Positions 51,299-59,828 of a stretch of DNA of 64,000 bases are shown here, one piece after another. A model generated the notes under the pieces. The model saw nothing but the letters and a program-made list of their open reading frames with translations, did not search any database and was not told where the DNA came from. Origin of the DNA: an uncultured Latescibacterota bacterium (GTDB taxonomy: Bacteria > Latescibacterota > UBA2968 > UBA8231); NCBI GenBank assembly GCA_951813615.1, contig OX638377.1, forward strand, positions 4,490,599 through 4,554,598. The letters run 5' to 3'. Position 1 is the first letter of the stretch, and the number at the start of each line of letters is the position of its first letter. A program made the translations under genes and the position numbers.

Positions 51299-51985
51299 CT
51301 AATGCGTCAAACGCAGCATTTTCGAATCGCCAGACCGAAATTCGAAAGACAGTGGAACAAGCTCAACGCGTGTTGACGTTTGCAGTGTCTGAATGATGTT
51401 ATCCAAATGCTCAGAAGGGTTACCATCCATGTCGAGCAATGGAAATACGCGAACCTCTCGACCTACGCGAAGCAATTCCCGTAGGAAGGAAAGGTGGGTT
51501 TCTGTGTCGAATTCGGCAGAGTAGAGAAATAGTAGATGCGAACAAAGTACAAGATCGAAGGATGCCGACAGGAAAGGCAATTCCGGTAGGCAAGCAGATA
51601 CGTAGCGACCACTCCGAGTCGCGGCCTGAAAATCGGCAATGAAGGCAATGAGGACGTCACGTCGGCGTTGGACGACATCTTCTGGGCTGCCGTAGTAATC
51701 CCACTTGAACCTGTCCCGCGCCTTCTGCATTCCCGCGAGCATCTGTGCCGCTGTGAGATCGAAGTCGGCTAGAAAATCCCTAGCGGAAAACCTGTATATG
51801 GGATCGGCGGCAACGACGTATCGTCCGTTTCTACTCCATTCCGCAGCGAACGACGACGGCCCACCCCCGCAGTCCAATATGCGCGCAGATGGTGGGACGT
51901 CAGATAACGCGAAGAACGCCTCGTATTCGGCGGCGCTACGGCCCCATGGCGGGACGGCTCCATCAAAATCAAAATCGTTTGACAT
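51299..51985 (-). CDS. Class I SAM-dependent methyltransferase-like protein
   Basis: 228 residues. Motif I is ARILDCGGGPSSFAAEW, motif II includes YVVAADPIYRFSA, and FDLVLCSHLLFLY is the motif IV region. Substrate unknown. Convergent with the lyase gene. Confidence 0.75.
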   Translation of the reverse strand: MSNDFDFDGAVPPWGRSAAEYEAFFALSDVPPSARILDCGGGPSSFAAEWSRNGRYVVAADPIYRFSARDFLADFDLTAAQMLAGMQKARDRFKWDYYGSPEDVVQRRRDVLIAFIADFQAATRSGRYVSACLPELPFLSASFDLVLCSHLLFLYSAEFDTETHLSFLRELLRVGREVRVFPLLDMDGNPSEHLDNIIQTLQTSTRVELVPLSFEFRSGDSKMLRLTH

Positions 51986-52266
51986 GAGTTTTATCGGTCA
52001 GGAAGCAAGTCTCGGCGGAGAGTTCCCGACACACCTAATTGCGGTTCATTACCCTTTTACCATGGGTGATGCAACCAGCTAACTTCTGTTACCATTTACG
52101 ACCCCACACATGCGGGGTGCCGAAAGCCAAGCGCCGCATGTGCCCGCGTAAATGGCCGTGTTAAATAACGTAGGATTCTTCTTTTAATAACTCCAAATGC
52201 TAGTGTGACGAGACCAATGACAGCAGTTTGAAGAAAAAGGGCATGAAAAAATATTAGCCTTAATGT

Positions 52267-52424
52267 TCAATTCTTAGGGTTTTTGTTCTTTTTGGTAAAG
52301 TTTATCGCTTCATTGATATTTTCAATTTGAAAGTAGGATGGATCATCATCAGAAAGGTAACGTGAGTAAATTTCTCCATATCTATTTCGTTCATTTATTA
52401 GGTCGTAAGGTGAGATTATCTCCT
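52267..52424 (-). pseudogene. AT-rich coding fragment with 2-bp frameshift
   Basis: Minus strand reads EIISPYDLINERNRY, then shifts by two bases at a TATA run and continues GEIYSRYLSDDDPSYFQIEN and INFTKKNKNPKN to TGA. Codon use is far more AT-rich than its neighbours, suggesting foreign origin. Family unknown. The rest of the 51986-52496 gap is AT-rich without other recognised features. Confidence 0.35.
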
Positions 52425-52496
52425 ACCAGTTAAAGCAAGCGCTGGCCTTGTGCTCTTTATTTATCTCTCCCAACCAGCAAGTAAGGAGGGATACGG

Positions 52497-53333
52497 ATGA
52501 AAGAGCCAAGACCAGCGTTGGAGAATTTGTGTTGTCTCAATGCCCAATGCAAGACCTACGGCCAACGCGGCCAAGCCAATCTGCGGGTGCGCAAGGTCTA
52601 TGGAGCAGACCGGATTCGCTATCTGCGCTGTGGGTGCTGCGGCGAGGAATTCAGCGAGCGGAAAGGCACGGCGTTGTTTAACGGCAAAATCGGCGAAGCC
52701 CAAGCCGTCTCGGTGATTGAGCATCTAGATAGGGCCTGTGGCTTGAATGCCACGGCCGGGGTATCCAAAGATGCGGTTGGCCGCCTGCTGCGCGTGAGCG
52801 GACCGGTCTGCTATCAACTGCATGACCGTCTGGTGCGTGACCTGCATCCGATGGCCCTTCAGTTTGATGAGAAATGGTCGTATGTGGGGAAAAAACAACG
52901 GCATGTGACCGCCCAAGACGACCGGAGTCAAACCGGGGATTACTGGGATGCCAACAGCTTGGATCCGCACAGCAAACTGCTGGTATCGCTGGTGCCGGGG
53001 CACCGTACGGCCGACACGATTGACCAAGTGGTGGCCGACGCGGCCGAGCGGTTGGCCTCCGATGCGGGACTGCCGACACTGTTTACCGATGGCGAACCGA
53101 CCTATCGCGAAGCGATTGTAGCTACCCCCTGCGCTTTGCGCGTCGGACCGATCGGCATGATGCCCTCAGTTGGATTGGGGCGGTGCGCTACAATTTTCAT
53201 CATCCGCACCGGTGTTTGCGACGGCAAACGGAAGAAGGCCGATGGCAACAGACAACGCCGGCGATGGCCGCAGGCATCGCCGATCATCTCTATTCCTCAC
53301 TGGAACTCATGCGGCTTTGTCCGGTTGGACTGA
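52497..53333 (+). pseudogene. IS1-like transposase, frameshifted and internally deleted
   Basis: The first ~205 codons are a transposase: a Cys4 zinc ribbon (CLNAQCKTYGQ ... RCGCCGEEFSERKGT), a helix-turn-helix (ATAGVSKDAVGRLLRVSG) and the start of the DDE core (ALQFDEKWSYVGKKQ; GDYWDANSLDPHSKLLVSLV; LFTDGEPTYREAI). After TDGEPTYREAI the annotated frame is nonsense, while another frame gives YNFHHPHRCLRRQTEEGRW and AGIADHLYSSLELMRL to TGA at 53332-53334, the usual transposase C-terminus. Roughly 80-100 residues in between are missing. Terminal inverted repeats were not identified. Confidence 0.82.
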
Positions 53334-53405
53334 GATAATCACAAACTACGACCCATAAAATAACGCAGCGCATAAATAATAAAAACCCACCAATTTCCTA
53401 CGGAG

Positions 53406-53576
53406 CGGCCAGAGAAAAGCGTCTATCGGCTGCATCATCTATGTCTGGACAACGGGTATGACTACGCCGAGGTCATCGAAGGAGTCAAGGAACGCGGCTA
53501 TCATTTACACTTGACGAAAAGGCAAGCCGAAAAGACCTCTATACTCGCCCAAAAGAAATATCCGGCCCGACGCTAA
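53406..53576 (+). pseudogene. IS5-type DDE transposase fragment
   Basis: Frame reads SVYRLHHLCLDNGYDYAEVI, ERGYHLHLTKR and KYPARR-stop. The LDNGYDY segment carries the second catalytic Asp region of IS5/IS4-like transposases, and PARR normally continues into WVVERT. Both ends are missing. Confidence 0.75.
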
Positions 53577-53590
53577 TTTTAGGACCACTT

Positions 53591-54415
53591 CTAATCTGAG
53601 CTAACAACCGAAATAGTTGGAATCAACGTCTTTTGTATTGCTTCCCACATTTCCTTATTTGCAGCGCATAATAAGCCTTGGCGGGAATCCAGCGGAGAGT
53701 ATTCAGTTCCATCAAATCTGCGCACAAAGCCTCCTGCCTCTTCCGCAATCAAGATTCCGGGAGCATGATCCCATACCAACGTACGGTAGTAAAACAGAAA
53801 TTGCATTTCGTTTTTCGCCAAGGCATTGTAATCATAGCCAGCGCACTTGCTTTTTTCGATACATAGAAAGCAACTGGATGCTGCTTCGGCAACAGACCTC
53901 AAGGAGTCTGGCAAAAATCCCGTCAGTAATGCCCCACGTAGCTCAGATAAGGCCTGAAACGCAAATTCAACTTTTAGGCGTGTATCTCCTTCAAAAACCC
54001 CACACCCTTTTTCCGCACTCGTCAACGTTCCACCTAGCGGATTCAGTATCCACGCCCCGAGCGTGACACCGCAATAGACGAGGCAAACCATTATAGCGAT
54101 AGGTGGTTTTCCTAAAACAAAGTTGCCAGTTCCATCCAAAGGGTCGATGATCCAGACAGGGGCATCTGATTGTAATGCCGACAACAAACTCGGATTCTCG
54201 TGTACGCTCTCTTCACCTAAGACCAACGATCCCTCGATCAACTTGGGCAGATGATCTATTAAAAATAACTCGCAGCCTCTATCCGCTATAGTGACGATTT
54301 CATCGGGAGTTTTTTCTGCGACATCACCCCGTCTAAGATTTTGCCAAAGCGGCATGATTTTTTGCTCGGACGCTTCGCGCAGAAGTTCCTCGACCTGTTT
54401 ATGAGGGATTTCCAT
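53591..54415 (-). CDS. Inositol monophosphatase-family phosphatase
   Basis: 274 residues. Metal-binding motifs of the Li-sensitive phosphatase superfamily are intact: LGEESVHE, WIIDPLDGTGNF, and the C-terminal WDHAPGILIAEEAGG. Could act on inositol phosphates, 3'-phosphoadenosine 5'-phosphate or a sugar phosphate. It is divergent from the small antitoxin-like gene. Confidence 0.9.
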   Translation of the reverse strand: MEIPHKQVEELLREASEQKIMPLWQNLRRGDVAEKTPDEIVTIADRGCELFLIDHLPKLIEGSLVLGEESVHENPSLLSALQSDAPVWIIDPLDGTGNFVLGKPPIAIMVCLVYCGVTLGAWILNPLGGTLTSAEKGCGVFEGDTRLKVEFAFQALSELRGALLTGFLPDSLRSVAEAASSCFLCIEKSKCAGYDYNALAKNEMQFLFYYRTLVWDHAPGILIAEEAGGFVRRFDGTEYSPLDSRQGLLCAANKEMWEAIQKTLIPTISVVSSD

Positions 54416-54435
54416 GGGCTCCTAATCGTCTTGCT

Positions 54436-54485
54436 TTGACACGGTTTATGAACATGTATAGTCTAGTTTGAGCACAGGTCCGCCA
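54436..54485 (+). promoter_or_regulatory. Promoter, shared with the one at 59768
   Basis: TTGACA (54436-54441) and TATAGT (54457-54462) with a 15-bp spacer. Similarity to 59761-59826 extends over ~60 bases, including GCTTTGACACGG and GTCTA, and a downstream GGTCC-CCA block. It would transcribe the antitoxin-like/MNT/HEPN genes. Confidence 0.6.
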
Positions 54486-54525
54486 GAGCGCAAATCGGAC
54501 AATTAAAAGCGAGGAGCAAAAACAA

Positions 54526-54747
54526 ATGACTCAGCTTCTGCAAAAGGCTTTCGAAACTGCCGCCAAACTGCCGCAAGAGGAACAGGACAAATTTGCGCGT
54601 TTCCTCCTAGCCGAGCTTGAATCGGAGCGGCAATGGACTAAGCTATTTAGCCGTTCCGAATCAGAGGATTTGCTGGAGGGGCTGGCCGATGAGGCCCTAG
54701 CAGCGCACCGAGCAGGACGAAATCAACTAGGCGCGGTGAAGGGATAA
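54526..54747 (+). CDS. Small antitoxin-like helical protein
   Basis: 73 residues: FETAAKLPQEEQDKFARFLL, a charged linker, then LADEALAAHRAGRNQ. This pattern is common in small proteins encoded beside RelE- or PIN-type toxins and is usually taken as an antitoxin. Here the next genes are a MNT/HEPN pair, so it may be an extra antitoxin or an orphan. GCGAGGAGCAAAAACA gives a good ribosome-binding site. Confidence 0.65.
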   Translation: MTQLLQKAFETAAKLPQEEQDKFARFLLAELESERQWTKLFSRSESEDLLEGLADEALAAHRAGRNQLGAVKG

Positions 54748-54797
54748 GCAATCCCAGTACTTGCTACTCCCACAGAACCCTCTATAATTCCCGTATC

Positions 54798-55105
54798 ATG
54801 GCGTCAGTTAAAAATTTACCCATCAAAATTGATCAAAAAAAATCGCCGCCTTCTGTCGTACGCATGGGATAGGTCGGCTGAGCCTATTTGGCTCGGTCCT
54901 GCGGGATGATTTTGATCCGGTTCTCAGCGACGTGGATGTGCTAGTGGAGTTTCTACCTGGCCGGACCCCAGGTTGGGAATTTTTTGTATGGCATGAAGAA
55001 TTGGAGGTCATCCTGGGACACAAAGTTGATCTATTTTTAGGGCTGAATCAGTGGTTGGAACCCCTTATCCGTCAGGAGATGTTGCCGCTCTATGAGCAAG
55101 CATGA
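54798..55105 (+). pseudogene. MNT-type nucleotidyltransferase antitoxin, frameshifted in a poly-A run
   Basis: ATG 54798 opens MASVKNLPIKIDQKK; at an A8 tract (54835-54842) the frame must shift by one base, after which IAAFCRTHGIGRLSLFGSVL and DDFDPVLSDVDVLVEF continue to TGA at 55103. GS and DVD are the nucleotidyltransferase metal-binding motif. A ninth A would restore one ~102-residue MntA-like protein. This antitoxin type AMPylates its HEPN toxin partner. Loss by mutation, slippage-controlled expression and sequencing error are all possible. Confidence 0.8.
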
Positions 55106-55450
55106 CTATCGAGTTACGCTGCGGCAAATAGAGGAATATGCCGGTCGGCACAGGAGATTTGTGCGGACAAAACTCTGGTTGAATTGGTGGACGATTGGCA
55201 AGCGACTCTGGCTTTAGAACGGGCACTGGAAATTATCGGCGAAGCAGTGAAACGCCTGCCCAACGATTTGCGCAATCGTTATACTCAAGTGGAATGGCGG
55301 GCTATCGCCGGGATGCGGGATCGGCTCATCCACGGCTATGACGCGATTAAACACGAAATCCTCTGGAATGCCGTGCACGAACAGCTACCTACTCTACAGG
55401 CGACGATACAACAGATGCTCGACGATTTGGAAAGCGGCGACACGCGCTGA
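55092..55450 (+). pseudogene. HEPN-domain toxin (HepT/DUF86-like), frameshifted
   Basis: ATG 55092 overlaps the MNT gene by 14 bases and reads MSKHDYRVTLRQIEEYAGR; one missing G near 55147 shifts the frame, after which AQEICADKTLVELVDDW through DDLESGDTR-stop completes a ~119-residue protein. The HepT ribonuclease motif RX4HXY is present as RDRLIHGY. Translation from a GTG at 55184 alone would lack the first helices. As it stands the toxin is probably not made in full length. Confidence 0.8.
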
Positions 55451-55518
55451 AATTCGATGTCCCTCGTAAGCTGCAGCTCGGCCTTTTCCAGGATCTGCTG
55501 TCAACAGGAGACCGACCC

Positions 55519-57345
55519 ATGACAACGATAAAATTTCCGCAGTCGTTTAGGGACCAAATAAACGAATGGCTGTACGTGATGCGGTGGACGACCAACAAGT
55601 CGCGGGAAGCCTCTCTTGCCCTATTTGTAGCCCGCGCCGTTTTCTCGGTGGTCCAAGGACTGTTTGTCATCTTGCGCTGCGTTGCCATTTGGTGGGGGGT
55701 GGACTGGCTCATGGTCGCGCTGGAGACTCCGCAGCAAAGCGAACAGATGCTGACTCGGCTGGCGTTGCTGGCCGGGGGGCTGCTGGCGACGGAGGCTGTC
55801 GGGCGACAGATCTCCTCTTGGCTAGGTTCGCGGGCGGGATTTCACCTTGAAATGCTGCTAAAGCGCGAATTTATCACCAAATCTTCGGAACTCGACTTGG
55901 CAGAGATCGAAGCCGCGGGCGAACGAAAGTTGCTGGAGAACCGGTACTCACTCGATTACACCGTCTGCGGGGTGATGGATTCGATATATAACTTCATTTT
56001 CCTCGGCGTGCAGGCGGTGGGGCTAGTAATTCTCTGTACCCTAATCGGCTGGCCAATCTTTGCGGCCGGGGTGGCCCTGCTGGTCGTGGGCCTCGTCCAA
56101 TGGCTGACTCGGCAGAAGAGGAAATACCGGGATGAGGAACGGAGCCGCCTATCCTATCTCGAGCACCTGCTCTCGGACGAGCATCCTGCCAAAGAGATCC
56201 GTCTGTTTGGTCTCGTCCCCTATCTCAAAGGCATGGCCGAGGAGTTGGCCGAACGATTCTACCGCAAGCAATTGTTCACCGTCAGAGATGCGGTCAGAAA
56301 CTTGGTTTTCTACCTGCCTTTCTTAGCAATCGCCCTTGGTTTTGGCTACTGGCTCGTCGAGCAAGTAATGGCACAGGAGATCTCCCTAGGACTAGCCTGC
56401 ATGGCTCTTGTCGTCGTCTTCATTGCTCATCAGGCCGTATCGGGCATTTCTAGGATGACGTGGGCTTGGGAACGCTCGCTCGAAGGCATTCAGGGATACC
56501 AAGCCTTTCTCGACATACAGCCGCAAATCAGACCTGAATCGAACCTTCCCGCAGTACCGACCGATCTGGGCGCGGGAATCGTATTCGAAGACGTCTCCCT
56601 GACCTATCCGACGAGTGATAAACCCGCAATTGAAGGGGTGTCGCTGACCATTCGGCCCGGCGAGCGCATTGCACTGGTGGGTGAGAACGGCTCTGGCAAG
56701 ACGACCTTTGTCAAGCTGCTGACCCGGCTCTACGATCCGACCGCAGGGCGAATTCATCTCGGCGGTCGCGACCTGCGCGAATACAACGTGGAAACGTATC
56801 GCCAGCGCTTTGGCGTCATCTTTCAGGACTATATGCGCTACCACGGGACAGCCGCCGATAACATCGGCCACGCGCAATACGAGCGGCTCGACGATTTGGA
56901 CGGCATAGTGGCCGCGGCCAAGAAAGCCGGCGTGCACGAATTTGTTGAGGGGCTGGACGAGGGCTATCAGACTCGCATCCGTTCTTGGTTCGAGCGCGGC
57001 ACGGATTTGTCCGGCGGGCAGTGGCAGAAGATCGCCTTAGCGCGCGCCTTTTTCCGCCAATCCGACATTCTCGTTTTGGACGAGCCGACCAGCGTCCTCG
57101 ATGCTCGCGCCGAATACGACATTTTCCAACGCTTCCTCGAACTGACCGCCGGCAAGACTACCATCCTCATCTCGCACCGCTTTTCGACCGTCCGCATGGC
57201 GGATACGATCTACGTATTTCAGGAGGGGCGCATTGCCGAGCGCGGCAACCACCGAGAACTGATGGCCCAAGACGGACTCTACGCCGAGCTGTTCAATATG
57301 CAGGCCGAAGGCTTTTTGCTGGATAGTCAACGGGCCGCCGGGTAA
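55519..57345 (+). CDS. ABC exporter half-transporter (fused permease-ATPase)
   Basis: 608 residues. N-terminal six-helix membrane domain (~25-320), then nucleotide-binding domain with Walker A GENGSGKTT, signature LSGGQWQK, Walker B ILVLDEPTSVLD and switch His in ISHRFST. All catalytic residues are intact, so a homodimeric exporter is likely. The partner substrate is unknown; the two methyltransferase genes downstream are on the opposite strand. Confidence 0.93.
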   Translation: MTTIKFPQSFRDQINEWLYVMRWTTNKSREASLALFVARAVFSVVQGLFVILRCVAIWWGVDWLMVALETPQQSEQMLTRLALLAGGLLATEAVGRQISSWLGSRAGFHLEMLLKREFITKSSELDLAEIEAAGERKLLENRYSLDYTVCGVMDSIYNFIFLGVQAVGLVILCTLIGWPIFAAGVALLVVGLVQWLTRQKRKYRDEERSRLSYLEHLLSDEHPAKEIRLFGLVPYLKGMAEELAERFYRKQLFTVRDAVRNLVFYLPFLAIALGFGYWLVEQVMAQEISLGLACMALVVVFIAHQAVSGISRMTWAWERSLEGIQGYQAFLDIQPQIRPESNLPAVPTDLGAGIVFEDVSLTYPTSDKPAIEGVSLTIRPGERIALVGENGSGKTTFVKLLTRLYDPTAGRIHLGGRDLREYNVETYRQRFGVIFQDYMRYHGTAADNIGHAQYERLDDLDGIVAAAKKAGVHEFVEGLDEGYQTRIRSWFERGTDLSGGQWQKIALARAFFRQSDILVLDEPTSVLDARAEYDIFQRFLELTAGKTTILISHRFSTVRMADTIYVFQEGRIAERGNHRELMAQDGLYAELFNMQAEGFLLDSQRAAG

Positions 57346-57381
57346 GGTTGCATCGAAACGGCCTTTGTCCCTTTCTACTTG

Positions 57382-58182
57382 TTATTGCGCTGGCCTCTGC
57401 AAAGCTACTGTGAGCCAAACTGGTAATGCGGCCCGGGGGTTCTCGTTCCAGTCCAACAGACGCTCATCAGTCCCCGACAGATAAGAAGAATCCTGCCAGT
57501 ATCTTGAATCCTCGGCAGGACTCTCCAAAATTTGCCGCAAGATGAATCCCGAGGTCGCCACGGGGTTGAGAATGTCCGCCAGCGTCCAGTTGAACTCAAA
57601 CCTGCCATCCTTCTCACTCCCAATGGACCCAGTTTCCCAATAGGACTTCTCAACCTCAATCGGTCTAATCTGATCTTTCCAAGGCCGCTGGAACGGATGA
57701 ATATCATAGAAGACGTAATGTCCTCCTAGACGCAGGATGCGAAAAATCTCATTGAAGACCGCGTGCAAATCTGCAATCCAAACGAAGAACCCGTTAGAGG
57801 AACAGACTAAGTCGAATCCCTCATCTTCTATAGGCTTTAGCTCGGCAGCATCGGCTTGCACAAAGGCCATAGATAACCCTAGCTGTTCCGCTCGTCTAGC
57901 GGCCACTTCTAGCTGCTGCTCAGAGATATCTATCGACGTGACGTTTGCCCCCATTCCAGCAAGGGCAAAAGCCGCGTAGTTATCGCCGCTGCCAATGACG
58001 CACGCGTCCTTGCCCGATATGTTGCCGGCAACCTCGCGAATCAGTTGAAGCGCGCCGCCGGCAAAGCCGAGATCAGGCTCGTTGGGACAACGTTGCCACA
58101 ATCCGTCCTTGTCGCGAAGCTCCTCCCACCGCTTAGCGGCTTCGTTCCAGTGACGTCGGTTGGAATCGTGCATGTCGTTCAT
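57382..58182 (-). CDS. Class I SAM-dependent methyltransferase
   Basis: 266 residues. Motif I reads ACVIGSGDNYAAFALAG, with TSIDISEQQLEVAARRAEQL following; FVQADAAEL and FDLVCSSNGFFVWIADLHAV complete the fold. Related to ubiquinone/menaquinone-type small-molecule methyltransferases, but substrate unknown. It lies 7 bases after the other methyltransferase gene, so the two are co-transcribed. Confidence 0.88.
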   Translation of the reverse strand: MNDMHDSNRRHWNEAAKRWEELRDKDGLWQRCPNEPDLGFAGGALQLIREVAGNISGKDACVIGSGDNYAAFALAGMGANVTSIDISEQQLEVAARRAEQLGLSMAFVQADAAELKPIEDEGFDLVCSSNGFFVWIADLHAVFNEIFRILRLGGHYVFYDIHPFQRPWKDQIRPIEVEKSYWETGSIGSEKDGRFEFNWTLADILNPVATSGFILRQILESPAEDSRYWQDSSYLSGTDERLLDWNENPRAALPVWLTVALQRPAQ

Positions 58183-58189
58183 AGCCAGT

Positions 58190-58849
58190 TCACCTTGGAA
58201 CCTGAATCTTGATCCCCCAAGACAGAGTAGAGAATCTGATCGTCTCTACGGCGAGACCCAGACTACGCAGGTATCCGACGGAAGCATCGACGTGCCAAAA
58301 AAACTCTTCTTCAATAGCGTCCGCCGTAGTGTCGTCACCAATGGAACGATAGTGATCAATCAAAACCCTCTCCTCTTGTGCGCTCTCCAACATTAGATCG
58401 CCAAATAGCGCACGTCCCCCAGGCAATAGCCGCTGCACGAGCTGGTCAAACAGAAGTTCTTTCTCCTGTTGAGTGAGATGATGTACGACGTATGTACTAA
58501 TCGCGACATCGAATGGAGGAGGATCGGCGTCGAAGTACTCCAGTATATCTGCTTGCACATACGAGATATGGGATGCGCCACGGAGCTTTTGTTTGGCGAT
58601 CCTAGTCATTTCAGCAGAGACATCGACGCAAACAAGAGACCGGCACGGCGATAAGCGAGCGGTCAAATTTCCAGTCCCAGAACCAAGCTCTACAACGGCC
58701 GAGTCTTGGGTGATCCCAGCGTTCTGCGCGACCCAGTCGAGGACCTCGGTGTAGCCCTCCCGAATAGGATCCTCAGACCTGAGCACGTCCTGATCGTACG
58801 TGGCTGCATCCTCGTCGTGATTGTACAGATCTATGTAGCTACTTCTCAT
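58190..58849 (-). CDS. Class I SAM-dependent methyltransferase
   Basis: 220 residues from ATG 58849, chosen because AAGGA lies 8 bases upstream; an in-frame TTG at 58885 is less likely. Motif I AVVELGSGTGNLTARL, then LVCVDVSAEMTRIAKQKL, QADILEYFD and FDVAISTYVVHHL. Sequence resembles the YrrT-like methyltransferases. First of a two-gene unit. Confidence 0.87.
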   Translation of the reverse strand: MRSSYIDLYNHDEDAATYDQDVLRSEDPIREGYTEVLDWVAQNAGITQDSAVVELGSGTGNLTARLSPCRSLVCVDVSAEMTRIAKQKLRGASHISYVQADILEYFDADPPPFDVAISTYVVHHLTQQEKELLFDQLVQRLLPGGRALFGDLMLESAQEERVLIDHYRSIGDDTTADAIEEEFFWHVDASVGYLRSLGLAVETIRFSTLSWGIKIQVPR

Positions 58850-58912
58850 CTCCGTCATCCTTCTGACAGAATTTTTGCGCAACAATCAAAGATTTGGTCA
58901 TTAGACTCAACC

Positions 58913-59740
58913 TTAATCGGGAACAGGAAGAACGTCCCGTTCAACCTCCCGAACTTTGCCAGGAAACGTTCGTCCTCGTACCCACATAATCGGCTGACCT
59001 TTGCCAGCTTTTTCTGGATCAAACCATTCTGCTTGTGCGCTTAAGTAATGCGACACATAGCTGCGTCTAAATCGCTGGCTGTGGTTATTGGTGCTTTTGT
59101 GCAACAGGTGAGAGTGAAACCAAATGACCGCACCGGGTGGAACCTCCACGGCAATGCCGTCCTCGTCGCGGGCATTGCGGGCCAGTTTGAATTCCTTTTG
59201 CTGCGACCCCTCAATGTCGTCGTGCTCGGAAATAGCCTGTTTGTGGCTGCCGGGAATCACGTATAGGCACCCGTTTTCGCGATCTGCGGGGTCAATGGCC
59301 GTCCAAGTGCCGATGGTCGTCGCTGTTTTGAATCGCTTGCCAAAGTAAAACTTGTCTTGGTGCCAAGGGAAGCCCAAGCCGATTTCGGGAGCTTTCCAAA
59401 TGAAGAGATTGTTGATGCCCAGAAGGTCTGGGCCAAGAATATCGACGAGCGGATCGCTCAGGCGCGGATCGCGCACGCGGGCGAGGAACTCCGGGATGAA
59501 GCAACTGGGGTGATGGATCTTGTGCATACCATAGATACCGGATCGCGCGTCTTTGCCATCTCGGACCAAGGCATTGCGGTCGATATGGGCCATGGGCATC
59601 CTTCGCTTCCCCGCGACAATGTCTTCAGCCACTTGCCGCAGATGATCGTTTTCCTCGTCTGCAAAGACGTTTTCGCGCACGAAATATCCATCGCGCTCCC
59701 AGCGCTGGATTTCGGCGGCGGTCATGCGGAAGGCGTTCAT
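58913..59740 (-). CDS. Phytanoyl-CoA dioxygenase (PhyH) family protein, canonical ligands
   Basis: 275 residues. WHQDKFYFG gives the H-x-D metal pair, DRENGCLYVIPGSHKQAI the core, and HSHLLHKSTNN the distal His, with RFRRSYVSHYL for 2-oxoglutarate. TAGGAG precedes the ATG by about 10 bases. It is upstream of, and on the same strand as, the two methyltransferases, so a small-molecule tailoring role is plausible. Confidence 0.9.
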   Translation of the reverse strand: MNAFRMTAAEIQRWERDGYFVRENVFADEENDHLRQVAEDIVAGKRRMPMAHIDRNALVRDGKDARSGIYGMHKIHHPSCFIPEFLARVRDPRLSDPLVDILGPDLLGINNLFIWKAPEIGLGFPWHQDKFYFGKRFKTATTIGTWTAIDPADRENGCLYVIPGSHKQAISEHDDIEGSQQKEFKLARNARDEDGIAVEVPPGAVIWFHSHLLHKSTNNHSQRFRRSYVSHYLSAQAEWFDPEKAGKGQPIMWVRGRTFPGKVREVERDVLPVPD

Positions 59741-59767
59741 TGAGGTAAGTCTCCTAATAGTCCTGCT

Positions 59768-59826
59768 TTGACACGGGTTATCAATATATATAGTCTAAGT
59801 AGGGCCTTAGCGGTCCACCAAATAGC
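59768..59826 (+). promoter_or_regulatory. Promoter of the heterodimeric ABC exporter
   Basis: TTGACA (59768-59773) and TATAGT (59789-59794), 15-bp spacer, as at 54436. The surrounding sequence matches that locus closely, indicating a duplicated promoter module. Confidence 0.6.
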
Positions 59827-59828
59827 GC

